Notes: generated by a model from the sequence alone, not told the origin. Shown: positions 10,806 to 22,366, counted from the first letter of the stretch. The stretch is 64,000 nucleotides of DNA from Coenobita brevimanus (GCA_032717465.1 CM064732.1:28681607-28745606); one strand, 5' to 3'. Numbers and translations: made by a program.

Positions 10806-12705
10806 CTGTAACAGTAAACAAGTGCGCACAAATACTCTGCATTAATTTGCGAAAGCTCAGATAGAAAGTTCCTGGACCTCTTATAATCCCTCTTCAAAAG
10901 CATACAAGGTACATGGTCTTTCTGGAGCAGAAAGAAAAATTGTCTAGAACAAATACAGTTTCTGTTCGCCTTATTGGTTTGGCAGCGCTGAGTACCCCTG
11001 CTAGTTATCTTTTGTGTGCGGATAAGTTTCTAAGTTCTCCCGGCTCTGACACACAGGCTTTTCTCCTCTCCCCCCCCCCCGGCTGCCACATGCTCTAAAT
11101 ATGTGTATTTTCGGCTTATTTTCACCACCCAAACATATTTATTTTGCCACAAAATCCATATATACGCCAATGTTTGTTCTACACGATAAGCAAAAAAAAA
11201 AACACCAAAAAAAAATATATGTACGTTAGGGCGCTCGGAATAAACATTCAGGATCATAGATTTCCCTTCCCAACATCACAAGTCGAATGTTTACTGATCA
11301 ATCTCCACATGTTATATCATCAATTGAAAGAGAATTTTATTAGCTTTCAAATGGGTCAGGTCTCAGTTTGATACGATGTATGGTCTTCGAATAATAAGCG
11401 AGAAAGTAAAACCCATTTCAACAGAAAACAACTTTGTTATTCAGGGAGGGTTTGCGAAGAACTTTCAGCGGCACCCTTATGTTTTTATTTCATCATCCTA
11501 TGCACAATTTCATCCTTTTTTCTTCTCAGTAAAGAACGGTGATCCTAGGCCTCATGGTTTTCATGAAAAATGCAAAAAAATACAGCGTATTTTGCCACAC
11601 ACTGACCCGCCATCAGCTGCGCTCACTTATGCTAGTTTCCCTTTCACCATGTCCTTCCTCACTGGCTATTGCACACTATAATCAACTGATTCACTATCAT
11701 TATTATTCAATGGCTGAGTACTCACATTGGGTGCACGGTAGAGGAAGTGTAGTTGTTGGGAACCTCCGATAAACAGGGTAGGCCTACCACAATCTTCGTT
11801 GGGCCAACAGCAGAATAACGGTCACAAATGATTCATAAAAACCTAATTCCCTATTGCAAACACCGAATCTAATCACAATAGTGCCCAAAAAGTAAACACA
11901 AGCACTATTGGCATAGTGGAATATTATGTGCGTCCCGGGATGGAGTAGTTTAAGATTTAAATGCCCAGCCGCGCGCTACCTTCTCCCTTGACAGCTGATG
12001 TGGAACTAATCAACCTGGCTGGGCTGCCGTGCGTCTCAGGCCCCAAGGTTGCCAAATCATTACTTTTGACGAGACAAACGGGAACTATTACGTGTCCAAA
12101 AATGACGCTGATTGGCCGAAAAAATTTTCTTTGACATAAGTTTTTATGCTTTTATGACAACAAATGCGTCTTTGTGTATAGTTGCAGAAACTTCCAAATG
12201 AGGACAAGCGCGTCATCGCAGGCGAAAGGATTATAGTGCACTGTACTTGGTACAGAGTTATCAGCACTCCCAGGATTCTATAACTCATTCCCAGGTGTAT
12301 AAAATCGTCTTGCATTAGTATGAATAGAATACAACTTCTGGCTCGATCATGAGAAGGCTACAAATTCAGAATGATGACATACTAGTTTACACAGATTAGG
12401 ACACAAGCCGATATTGCAGACCTGTTCATGATGTGTGTCAACAAGCATTATTAGAGAGTAAAGTTTTCCTTTGTAGCCGTTTTGCTGATTGTCTGATTTA
12501 TTGTAAAACCAAGTTGGCCTGGGGAATACCAAAGTACTCTGCAACGTCACATCGAAGAATAATGCAGTGCAGATTACGGGTGCACTCTAAAATGATATAT
12601 TGTTGCATACTCTTTGTAAATTTGCGAAAGATTACGAAACATTACAACTCTAATCTTGTTTGGAATAACATAATCTGAACTCCTCATGTTTGTTGTATTA
12701 GAGAA

Positions 12706-12709
<4 letters not shown>
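10806..12709. other. Intergenic stretch, no gene recognised
   Basis: About 1.9 kb of mixed-composition sequence. Short open frames of up to about 100 codons show no familiar motif and no codon bias. The only simple repeats are a C10 run near 11071 and two short poly-A runs near 11191-11214. I see no repeat shared with the rest of the window. Confidence 0.5.

Positions 12710-12798
<89 letters not shown>
12710..12798. repeat. (GT)n-(GA)n microsatellite
   Basis: About 68 bp of GT units pass into about 20 bp of GA units. Confidence 0.97.
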
Positions 12799-12799
<1 letters not shown>

Positions 12800-12921
12800 T
12801 ACAGTGACATAAGCTTTGTAAACTTACCACCGTTTGGCACTGATGGAGAAAGAAGGGCAGTCGCAGAGGAAAACAATTTCTTACTCCGTATTGTCCCCCC
12901 TAGGGAGGTGGGGATGAAGAA

Positions 12922-12980
12922 GAGTATCCCAGTATCCCTCCTGATCTTAAGAGACGATTATAAGGGGCCTTTTTGTCTTC
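12922..12980 (+). repeat. Fragment resembling the LINE-B 5' leader
   Basis: 'CCAGTATCCCT' followed 12-18 bases later by 'GA.GA.TA.AAGGG' matches 26429-26465, just upstream of the LINE-B endonuclease start. Outside this block the two sites diverge. It could be a truncated leader of a LINE-B relative or a shared short repeat. Confidence 0.45.
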
Positions 12981-13429
12981 CATCTTTCCTTACAGTCGTC
13001 TTCTCTTGTTCTACTCTTCTTCTTCTTGATATTTCCGTGTTTCTTCCGGCCATTATTTTCGCCTCTATTTCCATCAGCGTAGACATTTCGTTTCATGACA
13101 TGAATAGTTTAAGGACTTTTCAGTGATGCTGACCTTTTCTCCCTTACACTAGTTTCAGGCCAAGACCACTTCAGCGCCAACCTTAGTGACATAGCCATAT
13201 TATGGGTTGGTGCTAGTTCTTCATTATTCCTTTCCTCCTTCCTTCCTACTCTGCATTCTCTGGACGCCTCTCACCTGTTTTCACCCTCTCCACTGCAAGG
13301 TGTCTCCCCTAAGTTAAACAAAATTATCCGGAAGTAGGTAGGGGCGCCCACTATCCACTCACACGATGTAGTGCTGCCATCGGGTGTCTGCTCTTTCCTC
13401 TCCTCCATCCTTCATCCCTTCCATCCTCT
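12981..13429. other. Pyrimidine-rich intergenic stretch
   Basis: CT-rich sequence on the plus strand without a recognised gene or repeat. Confidence 0.45.
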
Positions 13430-13552
13430 CCTGTCTTTCTTTCTTTCATTCTTTCCTCGTCCTTCTGCCTGCGGGTGACTTTACACTCGCTCTTCTGTCT
13501 TTCTTTCATTCAGTCTTTCCTCTTCCTTCTGCCTGTGGGTGACTCTACAATG
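13430..13552. repeat. 63-bp tandem duplication
   Basis: 'CTGTCTTTCTTTCTTTCATT' ... 'CTTCTGCCTGCGGGTGACT' near 13432-13487 is repeated with few changes near 13495-13550. The second copy abuts the hairpin of the SINE2 copy that follows. Confidence 0.8.
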
Positions 13553-13563
13553 AGTGACAAGCC

Positions 13564-13850
13564 AAATGGTTTCCTGTACACCAGGAAACCATTTACTACG
13601 CTGGGTGGTAACCATATAACCAAATTTTGGCGCCTGGTGATTTAGTGGGTAATTACGGCGCTCCAGTCGGATTGAGCCGGTGAAGGTTTATATCCAAGGA
13701 GTGGTTGGGGCTTATTGCTCACGTAGTGCCACTCAGGGATGAGTGAGGCTGGTCACTCTCATCTTAAATGTCAGGACCAACTTGCCTAGCCCCGGGCTCC
13801 TACGCTTCTCATGGGGCAACGTAGGATTGGATAATAATGATGATTATGAT
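13564..13850 (+). mobile_element. SINE2 family, copy 1 (hairpin-headed, tRNA-like boxes)
   Basis: The copy starts with a perfect 13-bp inverted repeat around TACAC (13564-13594: AAATGGTTTCCTG / CAGGAAACCATTT). About 45 bases later, a box A-like 'TGATTTAGTGG' (13638) is followed 47 bases on by a weak box B 'GGTTTATATCC' (13685). This is the normal spacing for a polymerase III promoter. A shared body ('CACTCAGGGATGAGTGAGGC', 'TAGCCCCGGGCTCCTACG') leads to a 3' end 'GTAGGATTGGAT' and a degenerate (AATGATGAT)n tail. Copies recur at 17490, 36831 and 37383. The tRNA origin is tentative because box B matches only 8 of 11 positions. Confidence 0.7.
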
Positions 13851-14292
13851 GATGAGTAAATATAGAGTTTTAATAGGCTGTATAATACTGAAGGTTTAAC
13901 GGAGATCGTTTCTAACCTCATCAGTACGACGAACCTCTTCGAAGATGAATGATAAAGTAGAGATTAGGTGAAAGATATGTGAGTTGGGGGCTTAACATGG
14001 AGAATAAGCAGCCTGATCGAGCAGGACTGGGTCAGGTGAAGACGTTTTGTCTGCGTTTACTCCTTCATGGACTGAGGCGCCTGGCAATGTATGCTATACC
14101 CATACTGTGTTAAAGTCGATACATCAGTTAATCCATTGTAGTTTTTGTCTTACATATGAAGATGATGCATTTCTTTAACCTGGGCGGTTGTGTTGGAATG
14201 CAGATGCTGCTCTTTGTTGTTGTCCGTTCACTAACCATTACATACCAGATAAGGTCCTATGAGTCACCTGGCATGCACTCACTATTTAAATA

Positions 14293-14321
14293 GTGACTCA
14301 TTCACACTTCACGCTATTGGC

Positions 14322-14416
<95 letters not shown>
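14293..14416. repeat. (CT)n-(CA)n microsatellite
   Basis: About 46 bp of TC units followed by about 40 bp of AC units begin near 14329. Confidence 0.95.
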
Positions 14417-14418
<2 letters not shown>

Positions 14419-14559
14419 ATTATCCTACTTATTAGATGTCACCACAAATATGCAGGTTGGCTTCAGCAGACTACTCACCGCTCCTTACGACACAATACTC
14501 GGATGTCTCTAATATATCTTCAGCATATCACATCTGGTTGTCGAATGAGGTGCTGCAGC

Positions 14560-14720
14560 TGGATGTCGCCCACCAGGATTTCCATCCCAGAGATTGTTAG
14601 AGTTTACTGCTCAGGTAAAGCAACTAATAGAAGAGTGACCAGTTCACTTTTCCCTTAAATGTCTAAACACAATAGCTATGGTCTGAACCCTCACGCTCTG
14701 GATCAGAGAGAATAGGATTG
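14560..14720 (+). repeat. Diverged SINE2 body fragment
   Basis: 'TTTACTGCTCAGGTAA', 'TCCCTTAAATGTCTAA' and 'GAATAGGATTGGACTG' match the SINE2 body and 3' end in order, with many substitutions. A short GATA-type tail follows. Confidence 0.5.
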
Positions 14721-15880
14721 GACTGCAGACAGATAGATAGATGGATCAACCTTGTTGGTTACCTTCAAACAGTTTCAAAACTGGCGTCCAAAGTGGCTCC
14801 AAGTCGGTATGAAACTGGTAGCTCTGTTATCTATTTCGAGAAGTAGGAATATAAAACTTAATATTGCATTATACAACATCCCGGTATATAACTAGGCGAC
14901 GACCCTACTGGTTTGATAGCCTTAAGTGGTGGGAAAAAAAAAAAAAAAACATCTAGCCGCATCATAAACATCGAACCTAACGGTGTACGTCATGACCATC
15001 ACTCCTATGTATGAAATTAATGTTCCGGTAGACTAAAGTAAATACTCCCCTCCCGTCTCATTTAGCTACTGGAAGCAGTTATGTGAGGATCCCTGCATTA
15101 GTTTGACAATTAAGCAGTAGTGATGAGCCGTCTTGTCATTGACCATCCATTATCTTACTGGCTGTATGACAGGGTCACGTGATGATGTCAAATGGTCAAA
15201 AAGCTCTTAATCCTGTTGACGATCACGTGCCTTGAACGCCATGACATAACTCAGGGCCCCACCTCACCAATGGTCACCATGGCAGGGATATTGACCAATG
15301 GGGTGACATTTAATGGACGGACGCTAATATTCGGCCGGTTCGCGTGACTTTTTCCTGAAAGTCTGACTGGTGGGATCCGGAAGGTAGGGAGGCGTTGGGG
15401 GAGGGGAAGGGGGCTGGGGAAGGAGGGGAATAGTGTGTATAGAGGAATCTTGGCAATGGCGATTCAGTGTGAGTGCCGCTACTAAGTTGCATGTGAAAAA
15501 AAAAAAAAATGTCTGCTGGCGACTGTGTGGATGAATGTTTGACCTTTCACTATGATGTATTATGTTTATTCTACTCTCACAGTAACATATTACTTCATTC
15601 CGCTTAGGAAACACTTTTCAAACTATGAGAGTTAGATACAACCGTCATTAACTCTCATTACTTGTAGTCAAGTCGTCCTAAGCTGAATAATTATTGTTGC
15701 ACTGGCAAAAATAAAAATATGCAAATAAATAATAAAGTAAACGATGTGATCGTAAAGAAAGAAATAACTTATTCGTTTTCACCACAAAGAGTGGTTAAAC
15801 AAAGAGCAGTTTAGATGAGTGTTAAAAGCTCGTGCCTGCCCTGCGATTATCAGTAGGCCTATTTCTTTCTGTACGCATTT
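14721..15880. other. Intergenic stretch, no gene recognised
   Basis: Mixed sequence with poly-A runs near 14935-14949 and 15496-15509. A minus-strand frame of about 96 codons at 15324-15614 spans a poly-T-derived Phe run and is not convincing. Confidence 0.5.
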
Positions 15881-15884
15881 TTCC

Positions 15885-16145
15885 TCTTACCATAACTCAG
15901 ACTGGATATTATTGTGATAGATATATAGAAGGAGAGACAGATACTTGTAGATAGAGAGACAGATAGACAGACAAATAGATAGATAAATAAATGTGGGTAG
16001 AGTAAATAAATAGATGCATGGGTTAAAAGTTGGTTAAGAAGAGGTTGATGGCAGCACAGACGGGCTAAACGGGAGATACAAAAAAAAAAAAAAAACAAAA
16101 AAAAAAACAGGGTAAACAGACAGTTAGACAGACATATAGACAGAT
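15885..16145. repeat. Degenerate GATA/GACA-type repeat with poly-A runs
   Basis: Interrupted AGATAGAC/AGACAGAT words at about 15915-16015, then A-runs at 16080-16108, then more GACAGA words. Confidence 0.7.
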
Positions 16146-16870
16146 GCATGAATTAATCTTTCCTTTCGGTGGGTTATTTTCTATTTCCATGTTACTAACG
16201 TTAGATGATTGTATGTAGCCTAGGAAGGACGTATGAAACGGAAGGCGCTCTGTATGAACTTCGTTAATCCTTTCAGTACAAGTTACATTCAGTCTGTGAA
16301 TAAAATCGTAAATTATACCTTGATGATATGGGAAAAAAGAAAAATCCTTGGAGTGAAGGAGCTCAGATATGAGTAGTAAGAGAATAAAGGTAGCTCACAC
16401 TGATGACAAATAAAGGTAAAGATCTGAATAGACGTCATGAGGGGCTTAGCCATGGTGCCCATATCCATAAACTAGACCTTTGAGCCTATGGCGAGTTATT
16501 CACTCACCAGCGTGGGATACAAAGCCACTGCATCTTTCAGGTTATGCGAGTTACCTTTCCTAGGTGTTAACTTAGGTATTAATTTTACTTGGTAACCTAC
16601 AAAAGGTGGATAGACACCAGAGTCGAGTGTCGCCAGCTCCGCGCACCAGGATTGGAAAGCAGATGATTTCAGGCCGTCAGCTTCGTGACTAGCACTGATA
16701 TCCACTCAATCTCCACAGCTGTGCTGATGCGACCAAAGGCCCCGGTGGACAGCTAAATGGAGAGAGTGACTAGCACAGAAAAGGTAAGAGAGACTGAGTG
16801 AACAAAATCTATTTACAGACTTTTATGCATGTATGCATACATGCATACTTAACTGCCTACCTACCTTCTT
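16146..16870. other. Intergenic stretch, no gene recognised
   Basis: No coding frame or repeat is recognised in about 720 bases. Confidence 0.45.
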
Positions 16871-16874
16871 ACAT

Positions 16875-17016
16875 GAAGCAACATGAAGGATAGACAGACA
16901 GAAAGATAGACAAAAATACAGACAGACAAAAAGACTGACAGATTGACAGAAACGCAGACACACAGACAGACAGCCAAACAAACATACGGACAGATAGATG
17001 GAGGGATAGATAATAG

Positions 17017-17078
<62 letters not shown>
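16875..17078. repeat. GACA/GATA repeat followed by (AT)n
   Basis: Imperfect AGACAGAC words at about 16885-17010, then a pure (AT)n tract at 17020-17078 that touches the first base of SINE1. Confidence 0.9.
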
Positions 17079-17080
<2 letters not shown>

Positions 17081-17475
17081 AGCCTCTGTGGTACAGTGGT
17101 AGAGTGTGCGTTTCGCATGCTGATGGACGAGGGTTCGCCTCCCGCCAGAGTTGTAAAAACTTTGAGAATCGTTCACCGAGCCACTTGCTACTTTGGCGGA
17201 CATAAGGGGTGCTTTGGTTGAACCAGTGTCGCATACTAATATGCTTGCACCCAATCGCCTTAAGGCGGGCCGATTACACATGTTTCACAGACTACACACA
17301 CATCCAAAGCCACTACAACACTACAATTACACTTACAAGCACTTCTCACCCTACATACAGTCTCTACCAGACAGCCTAAGCCACATGGTAGAGATACATT
17401 GGCTTGTATCGTCCCTGCTTCGGTAGGGATAGGCCGGTCCTTCAGTGGACCTCTACGGCTGATGATGATGATGAT
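17079..17475 (+). mobile_element. SINE1 (tRNA-Ala-derived SINE), copy 1
   Basis: The head is clearly tRNA-like. Box A 'TGGTACAGTGG' at 17089 is followed 43 bases on by box B 'GGTTCGCCTCC' at 17132. 'TTTCGCATG' forms an anticodon loop with CGC, pointing to tRNA-Ala. CTCTG and CAGAG can still pair as part of the acceptor stem. About 320 bp of unrelated body follows, ending 'TTCAGTGGACCTCTACGG' and (CTGATGATGATGAT). The 3' end matches the 3' end of RTE2 at 47385-47415, so RTE2 is the likely source of its reverse transcriptase. A second copy lies reversed at 43014-43394. Both copies have (AT)n at both ends. Confidence 0.88.
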
Positions 17476-17489
17476 ATATATATATATAT

Positions 17490-17697
17490 GGTTTCCTGTA
17501 CACCAGGAAACCATTTACTATGCTGGGTGTTAATCATATAACCAAATTTTGGTTTATATCCAAGGGGGGGTTGGGGTTGATTGCTCATGTAATGCCACTC
17601 AGGGATGAGTGAGGCTGGTCACTCTCATTTTAAATGTCGGGACCAACTGCCTAGCCCCGGGCTCCTACGTTCCTCATGGGGCAATGTAGGATTGGGT

Positions 17698-17699
<2 letters not shown>
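17490..17699 (+). mobile_element. SINE2 family, copy 2 (internal deletion)
   Basis: It begins right after the (AT)n tail of SINE1 with the same hairpin (ATGGTTTCCTG-TACAC-CAGGAAACCAT). It lacks about 70 bp, including the box A region, and resumes at 'GGTTTATATCCAAG'. The rest follows copy 1 to 'GTAGGATTGGGTAAA', then (AT)n. Confidence 0.85.

Positions 17700-17754
<55 letters not shown>
17700..17754. repeat. (AT)n microsatellite
   Basis: Pure AT tract at the 3' end of SINE2 copy 2. Confidence 0.97.
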
Positions 17755-17757
<3 letters not shown>

Positions 17758-17842
17758 GTAGAGTATCACCGAGGGCAACCCAACACCCCCAGGAGCCCAC
17801 AGAGGAGCATATACAGTGCGACTGGACTCCGGGAGACAGTGA

Positions 17843-18820
17843 CATAAGTCTGCCCGGGCCGCGCACTATGACCCAGAGCTTGGCTGCCACCACCATAGCA
17901 GGAAAGCGAGACTACCTTCTGGGCGAGCCGACCACCAACAACTATGGGGTGGAGCTATTACTCTAACTCCAGTCAGCACCCATGAGACAGCCGGTAGCCG
18001 CTCAACTCTCCTACAGGGGACGGCCTGCAGCCGCTCTGGATGTAACAAGGAGACAGCCAGTAGCCTCTCCTGCCTTCATCAAGAGACGGCCAGAAGCCAC
18101 TCCGAAGGTGCCCTAAACGAGACGGCTGGTAGCCGCTCGACCCTCCTACAGGAGACAGCCTGCAGCCGCTCCAGAGGTAACGAGGAGATGGCCGGTGGCT
18201 GCTCCTGCCTTTGTCAGGAGACGGCCAGTAACCGCTATGAAGGTGCCCCTCAAAAGATGGCTGGTAGCAGCTTGACCCTCCTGCAGGAGACGGCCTGCAG
18301 CCGCTTCGGAGGTAATGAGGAGACAGCCGGTAGCCGCTCCGAAGGTGCCCTTGAGTCGGCCTGTAACCGCTCCTTTCCTAAGGCCACAGCCAGTAGCCGT
18401 GCCTTAGCAACAGCCGGTAGCCGCGCCCCTAGAAGGCCACGGCCAGTTGCCGGGCCCTACGTCAGGAGACGGCCGGTAGCTGCTCCTCCATCAGGTGCTG
18501 ACTCCTGTCCACCAAACTACAACCCAGAGGGAGACCCCAGCCTGGAGGAGTATTGGAGAGGACCTGTAACTACCACCGGGCTCTTCTCCCTGCAGCCGGT
18601 TCCTGAAAGAACCCACCTGATAGACCCCGACAGAGGCCGATGGTGCAGCCCACTCCTGACGGTGTCTCCAACCGCCGGAGACCGCAGTCCCCAGGACCTC
18701 CAGACCGCCCCCAGGTCCCCCAGGAGGGACATCCCTTTGCCTCAACACCGGAGATCTTCGTTCTCCATCAGATGCCTGAGCGAGAGGTTCAGGCAGCTGT
18801 TCGGCCACAGCCATTAAGGC
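17843..18820 (+). other. Long open frame through the GC-rich minisatellite
   Basis: The frame has no stop from about 17843 to 18817, some 325 codons. The first in-frame ATG is at 18188, leaving a 209-residue product. Its N-terminal half is the repeat (11-residue units of the type ETAGSRS.LLQ). Its C-terminal half is Pro/Arg/Ser-rich with 'NPEGDPSLEEYWRG' and 'RCLSERFRQLFGHSH'. I recognise no domain. It could be the gag-like part of the retroelement suggested by the 3' end at 19.66 kb. It could equally be a chance frame in GC-rich repeats, which resist stop codons. Confidence 0.3.
17984..18495 (+). repeat. 33-bp minisatellite with four-unit higher-order structure
   Basis: About 16 units start with GAGACGGCC.GTAGCCGCTC or a variant. 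Unit ends follow a repeating order: ACTCTCCTACAG (A), GGATGTAACAAG (B), CTGCCTTCATCAA (C), GAAGGTGCCCTAAAC (D), then A, B, C, D again, then A, B, D. The lengths 33+33+33+36 make a ~135-bp higher-order repeat. Because 33 is a multiple of three the array stays open in one frame. From about 18350 units become shorter and irregular. Confidence 0.88.
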
Positions 18821-18849
18821 CAGACTCCCGCCCCAAGCCCTGAAAGTGC

Positions 18850-19655
18850 GGGACCCATCGCCACTAGCAGCCCCAGACGAGTGAGGATGCCCCTACGTGT
18901 GATCCTCTGGCTCCTGAATACGGAGGCCCCTGGCGGAACTCAGCCCCGTCAGTAGCAAGGCTGAGTCATCTCCGCCGCCCTTGTACCTGACTGCCAGTAC
19001 GCCCAATCCCAACAGTGAGTGACAGTGAAAGCACAGTGTCTGTGACATAGTGAAGTAAGGGTAGAGCAGTTAGTGTCAGAATATGGAAAGTCAGGGTGCA
19101 AAACATCAGTAATAATATAAAAGAAAGGTGGAAGAAGTAAGATAACACTGAAACAGTGAACACAACAAGGCAGTGAAATAAGGGTCTATCTCAGTGAACA
19201 CGCTACCAGATAGTGACACCGCCTCACATTAAGATCATATGGAGGCCCCAGTGCAAGAGTAGTAATTAACAACCAGCTCGACAAACCAGTTAGCCTGCCA
19301 GCAGTGAAAATAGTCACCAACTCCACCAGTATACAGAACCTAGACTTTCCCAAAATAATAGTGTTTAACTTCTCTGACCTAAGTGCTATTCACCTTACCC
19401 GATTGTGTCCTAAGTAGTATCCTGTGCGATACTAACTTCCGATATTTAAGCCTTAGAATTATAATTGTTCAGCATAACTGTATTTGTGACATCTGCCCGT
19501 TCCACTGTAAAATTTAGCAATAAACATTTAAGGTTGTTGCCTTGAGTTTTTGTGTCCTGCCTCTCTCATTTGTCTAAGCTCCGATCTAGAAAGAGTACCA
19601 AGCTGCACACTAGACGTTAGAGTGACGGGAAGCCGACCCTAAAACACCTAGCATT

Positions 19656-19659
<4 letters not shown>
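18850..19659 (+). other. Candidate retroelement 3' end with poly-A signal
   Basis: The GC-rich block fades into sequence with a polyadenylation signal AATAAA at 19519-19524. A GT/T-rich stretch follows ('GTTGTTGCCTTGAG', 'TTTTTGTGTCC'). The block ends 'CCTAGCATTACA' at an (AT)n tract. That layout resembles the R-U5 part of an LTR. I cannot find a second copy in the window to prove an LTR. Confidence 0.3.
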
Positions 19660-19734
<75 letters not shown>

Positions 19735-19772
19735 AAATGTCTGTATATAGATATATATATATATATATATAT

Positions 19773-19808
<36 letters not shown>
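19660..19808. repeat. (AT)n microsatellite, two blocks
   Basis: Two AT tracts flank the short word GATGAAATGTCTG. The same GATGAAATG begins the RTE1 sequence at 19808, suggesting a small duplication across the tract. Confidence 0.95.
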
Positions 19809-19810
<2 letters not shown>

Positions 19811-19812
<2 letters not shown>

Positions 19813-20654
19813 AAATGAAGGATGACTTTTATGAGAAGCTGCAGGATGTAGTGAATAGAGTAGGAACACATGATGTGTTAGTTTGCATTGGTGATTTTAA
19901 TGCGATTGTTGGCGGTAGTAGGGATGGCTTTGAAGACTGTATGGGTAAGGAGGATGTTGGTATAAGAAACGAAAATGGGGTGCGATTTGGAAGCTTTTGT
20001 TTGGCAAAAGATCTTATTATTGGTGGAACTATCTTTGAGCATAGAAAAATACATAAAACTACCTGGATTTCACCATGTGGTAAATACTGTAACCTGACTG
20101 ACCACATTGCAATTAGCAGAAGGCATAGGAGTTATTTGTAAGATGTCTGCGTAAGGAGGAGGGCAGATATAGGTAGTGATCACCAACTTGTGTCAAAGAT
20201 TAAAATAAAACTTAAGAGAAACGTTAATGGTAATTGTACAGGAGGTAATAATTATGATTTTGATGAGCTGATAAATGATGAGAACACGAAGGAAAGGTTT
20301 CGGTGGGAATGTAGGAACAGGTTTCTAGTCCCGCAGACTTTGATGGAATCTGAAGACAATGATATTAGTCAAATGTGGAGAGAGGTAAAAGAGGTTTTGC
20401 ATGAGAATGCTAAGGTTGCTATTAAGAAAAAGGGAAAAACGAGAAGGAAAAAGTGGATATCAGATGAAACATGGAATGCAATTCAGAAAAGGAAAGAGGC
20501 GAAATTAAGAAGTGAAGAACAACATGGCAAGGTAGCTGAAGTACTTAGAGCAAAGTACTGGAGATTACATTCTGAAGTAAAAAGACTTGTTAGACGTGAT
20601 AAGAGGAGGCTATATGATGAAAAAGACAACAGGGACAGAAATTATAATAAATAA
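19811..20654 (+). pseudogene. RTE1 endonuclease C-terminal half and linker
   Basis: Reads '[20 protein letters not shown]', 'GDFNAIVGG' (catalytic Asp/Asn), '[19 protein letters not shown]', '[20 protein letters not shown]' and, after a stop near 20139, 'GSDHQLVSKIKIKL' (catalytic Asp-His). The linker carries 'KKWISDETWNAIQKRKEAKL', usual in RTE proteins. The N-terminal third of the endonuclease is missing. Confidence 0.82.
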
Positions 20655-22366
20655 AAATGACGGTCAGAGCACAAGAGCATCGTATCAGGCCATAAAGGAG
20701 TTAACTGGGACTGAAAAGAGATGGAAGGAAATACCTGTTCCAGATAGAAATGGTAATTTGATGACTAAAGATTTGGATATAAAAGGAAGGTGGAAGAGCA
20801 TTTTGAATCTGTTCTAAATAGACCAATCCCAGCTGAAGAGGACATTTTGCCAGCCGAGAGAGATTTGCAAATAGAAACAGGAGACATAACCTTGGAAGAG
20901 GTAGCAAAATCTATAATGGAGTTAAAGAATTTTAAGGTCCCATGAGAGGACGGAATATTTTCTGAAATGCTTAAGGTAGAAAATGATGAGTTGATGAATG
21001 TGCGTTTGAAACTTTTTAATGTGGCTTGGGATAATGGTGTAATTCCTGAAGAGTGGAAAAATGGAGTGATTATAAAAATACCAAAAAAGGGAGATTTATG
21101 TGTGTGTGGCAATTGGATGGGGATAACTTTGACACCTGTAGATGCAAAAGTCCTTTCCAAAACCTTGTTGAACAGAATAGAGCCAGTAATTGATAAAATT
21201 TTAAGAGAAGAACAAGCGTGATTTAGAAAGGGTCGAGGTTGTAATGATCAGATTTTTATTGTAAGGCATACTAATGCAACAAGCTAATGAGATGAAAATG
21301 CCACTTAGTATGTGTTCTGTGGATTTTGAAAAGGCGTTTGATAGTGTTTCACGTGGAGCTATGTTGAAAATTATGAGATTCTATGTAATACCAGAAAAAT
21401 TTGTAAATATTACTAGAAGCCTGCATGAAGGTACTTTTTGTAAGGTAATAGTGGGTGGTTCTTTGAGTGATCCATTTGAAGTTAGGACAGGAGTGATTCA
21501 AGGAGTACTTTCGCCATTGCTATTTGTTTTGATTATGGATTATGTTATGAGAAATGTTGTAAGGAGAATAGGTGCAGGAATTAACTGGAAAGAAAATAAG
21601 AAGCTGATGGATTTGGACTATGCTGATGATATTATATTGATTTCCGGAAGTATTTACGAGATACAGAGGGTGTTTGAGTGTCTGGTGGAGGAAGGAGAAA
21701 AAGTGGGATTGGTAATAAATTGTGGAAAGACTGAAATTATTAATATGAGCGTGGAGAACCAAATCGATTGTGTAGTTGGGAATAATGTGGTGAAGAATGT
21801 AGAAAATTTTAAATATCTGGGAACGCTTGTATCATCTAATGGATCATTAAACAATGAAACTGAGGAGAGGTTTAGACAGGCTTGGCGAGTTGTTGGAATT
21901 TTGAAATCTGTTTGGAATAATAATAAGCTTTTGGTATATACTAAAGTAAAAATTTACAAGTCCATGGTTAGACCAATTTTAATTTATGAGCATGAGTCAT
22001 GGTACAGTACAATTGCAACAGATCAGAAAGTATTAGGATCAGAGAATAAACTAATGAGAAGAATTCTTGGGGTAAAGTGGCATGACACAGTTAGAAATGA
22101 AAGAATAAGGGATATTACGAGCGTGGAACCAGTTGATTAATATGTGAGACTGTCTCGCTGGCAGTGGCTGGGGCACATATATAGAAAAGAAGGCAGTTTA
22201 TTACGGGGCGTGCCATAGTGGACTGCTAGAGGAAGAAGGGGTAGAGGTAGGCCGAGGGAAAGCTGGGTGAGGACAATGAAAAGAGAAGCAGGAGAGGAGT
22301 GTTTGTGGGACCTGAAGGAGATGGCAAGAGACAAATATTGGCGGAGAGAGTTCATCAAGGCCTAAT
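20587..22366 (+). pseudogene. RTE1 reverse transcriptase and C-terminus
   Basis: Frames shift near 20620 and 20800. A TGA near 20944 and another near 21219 break the N-terminal RT motifs. From 21274 to 22140 an uninterrupted 288-residue stretch carries motif A ('DFEKAFDSV'), 'GVIQGVLSPLLFVLIMDY', the catalytic 'YADD' and 'NCGKTEIINM'. After a stop at 22138 the frame continues as 'YVRLSRWQWLGHIYRKEG' and 'RRGRGRPRESWVRTMKREAG'. The usual RQGC of the B motif reads IQGV here. Confidence 0.82.

Noticed and set aside
17079..17150. Possible tRNA-Ala gene
   Set aside because: Boxes A and B are good but the acceptor stem pairs at only about five positions, and the unit continues into a 320-bp SINE body. 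It is repeated in damaged form at 43.3 kb.
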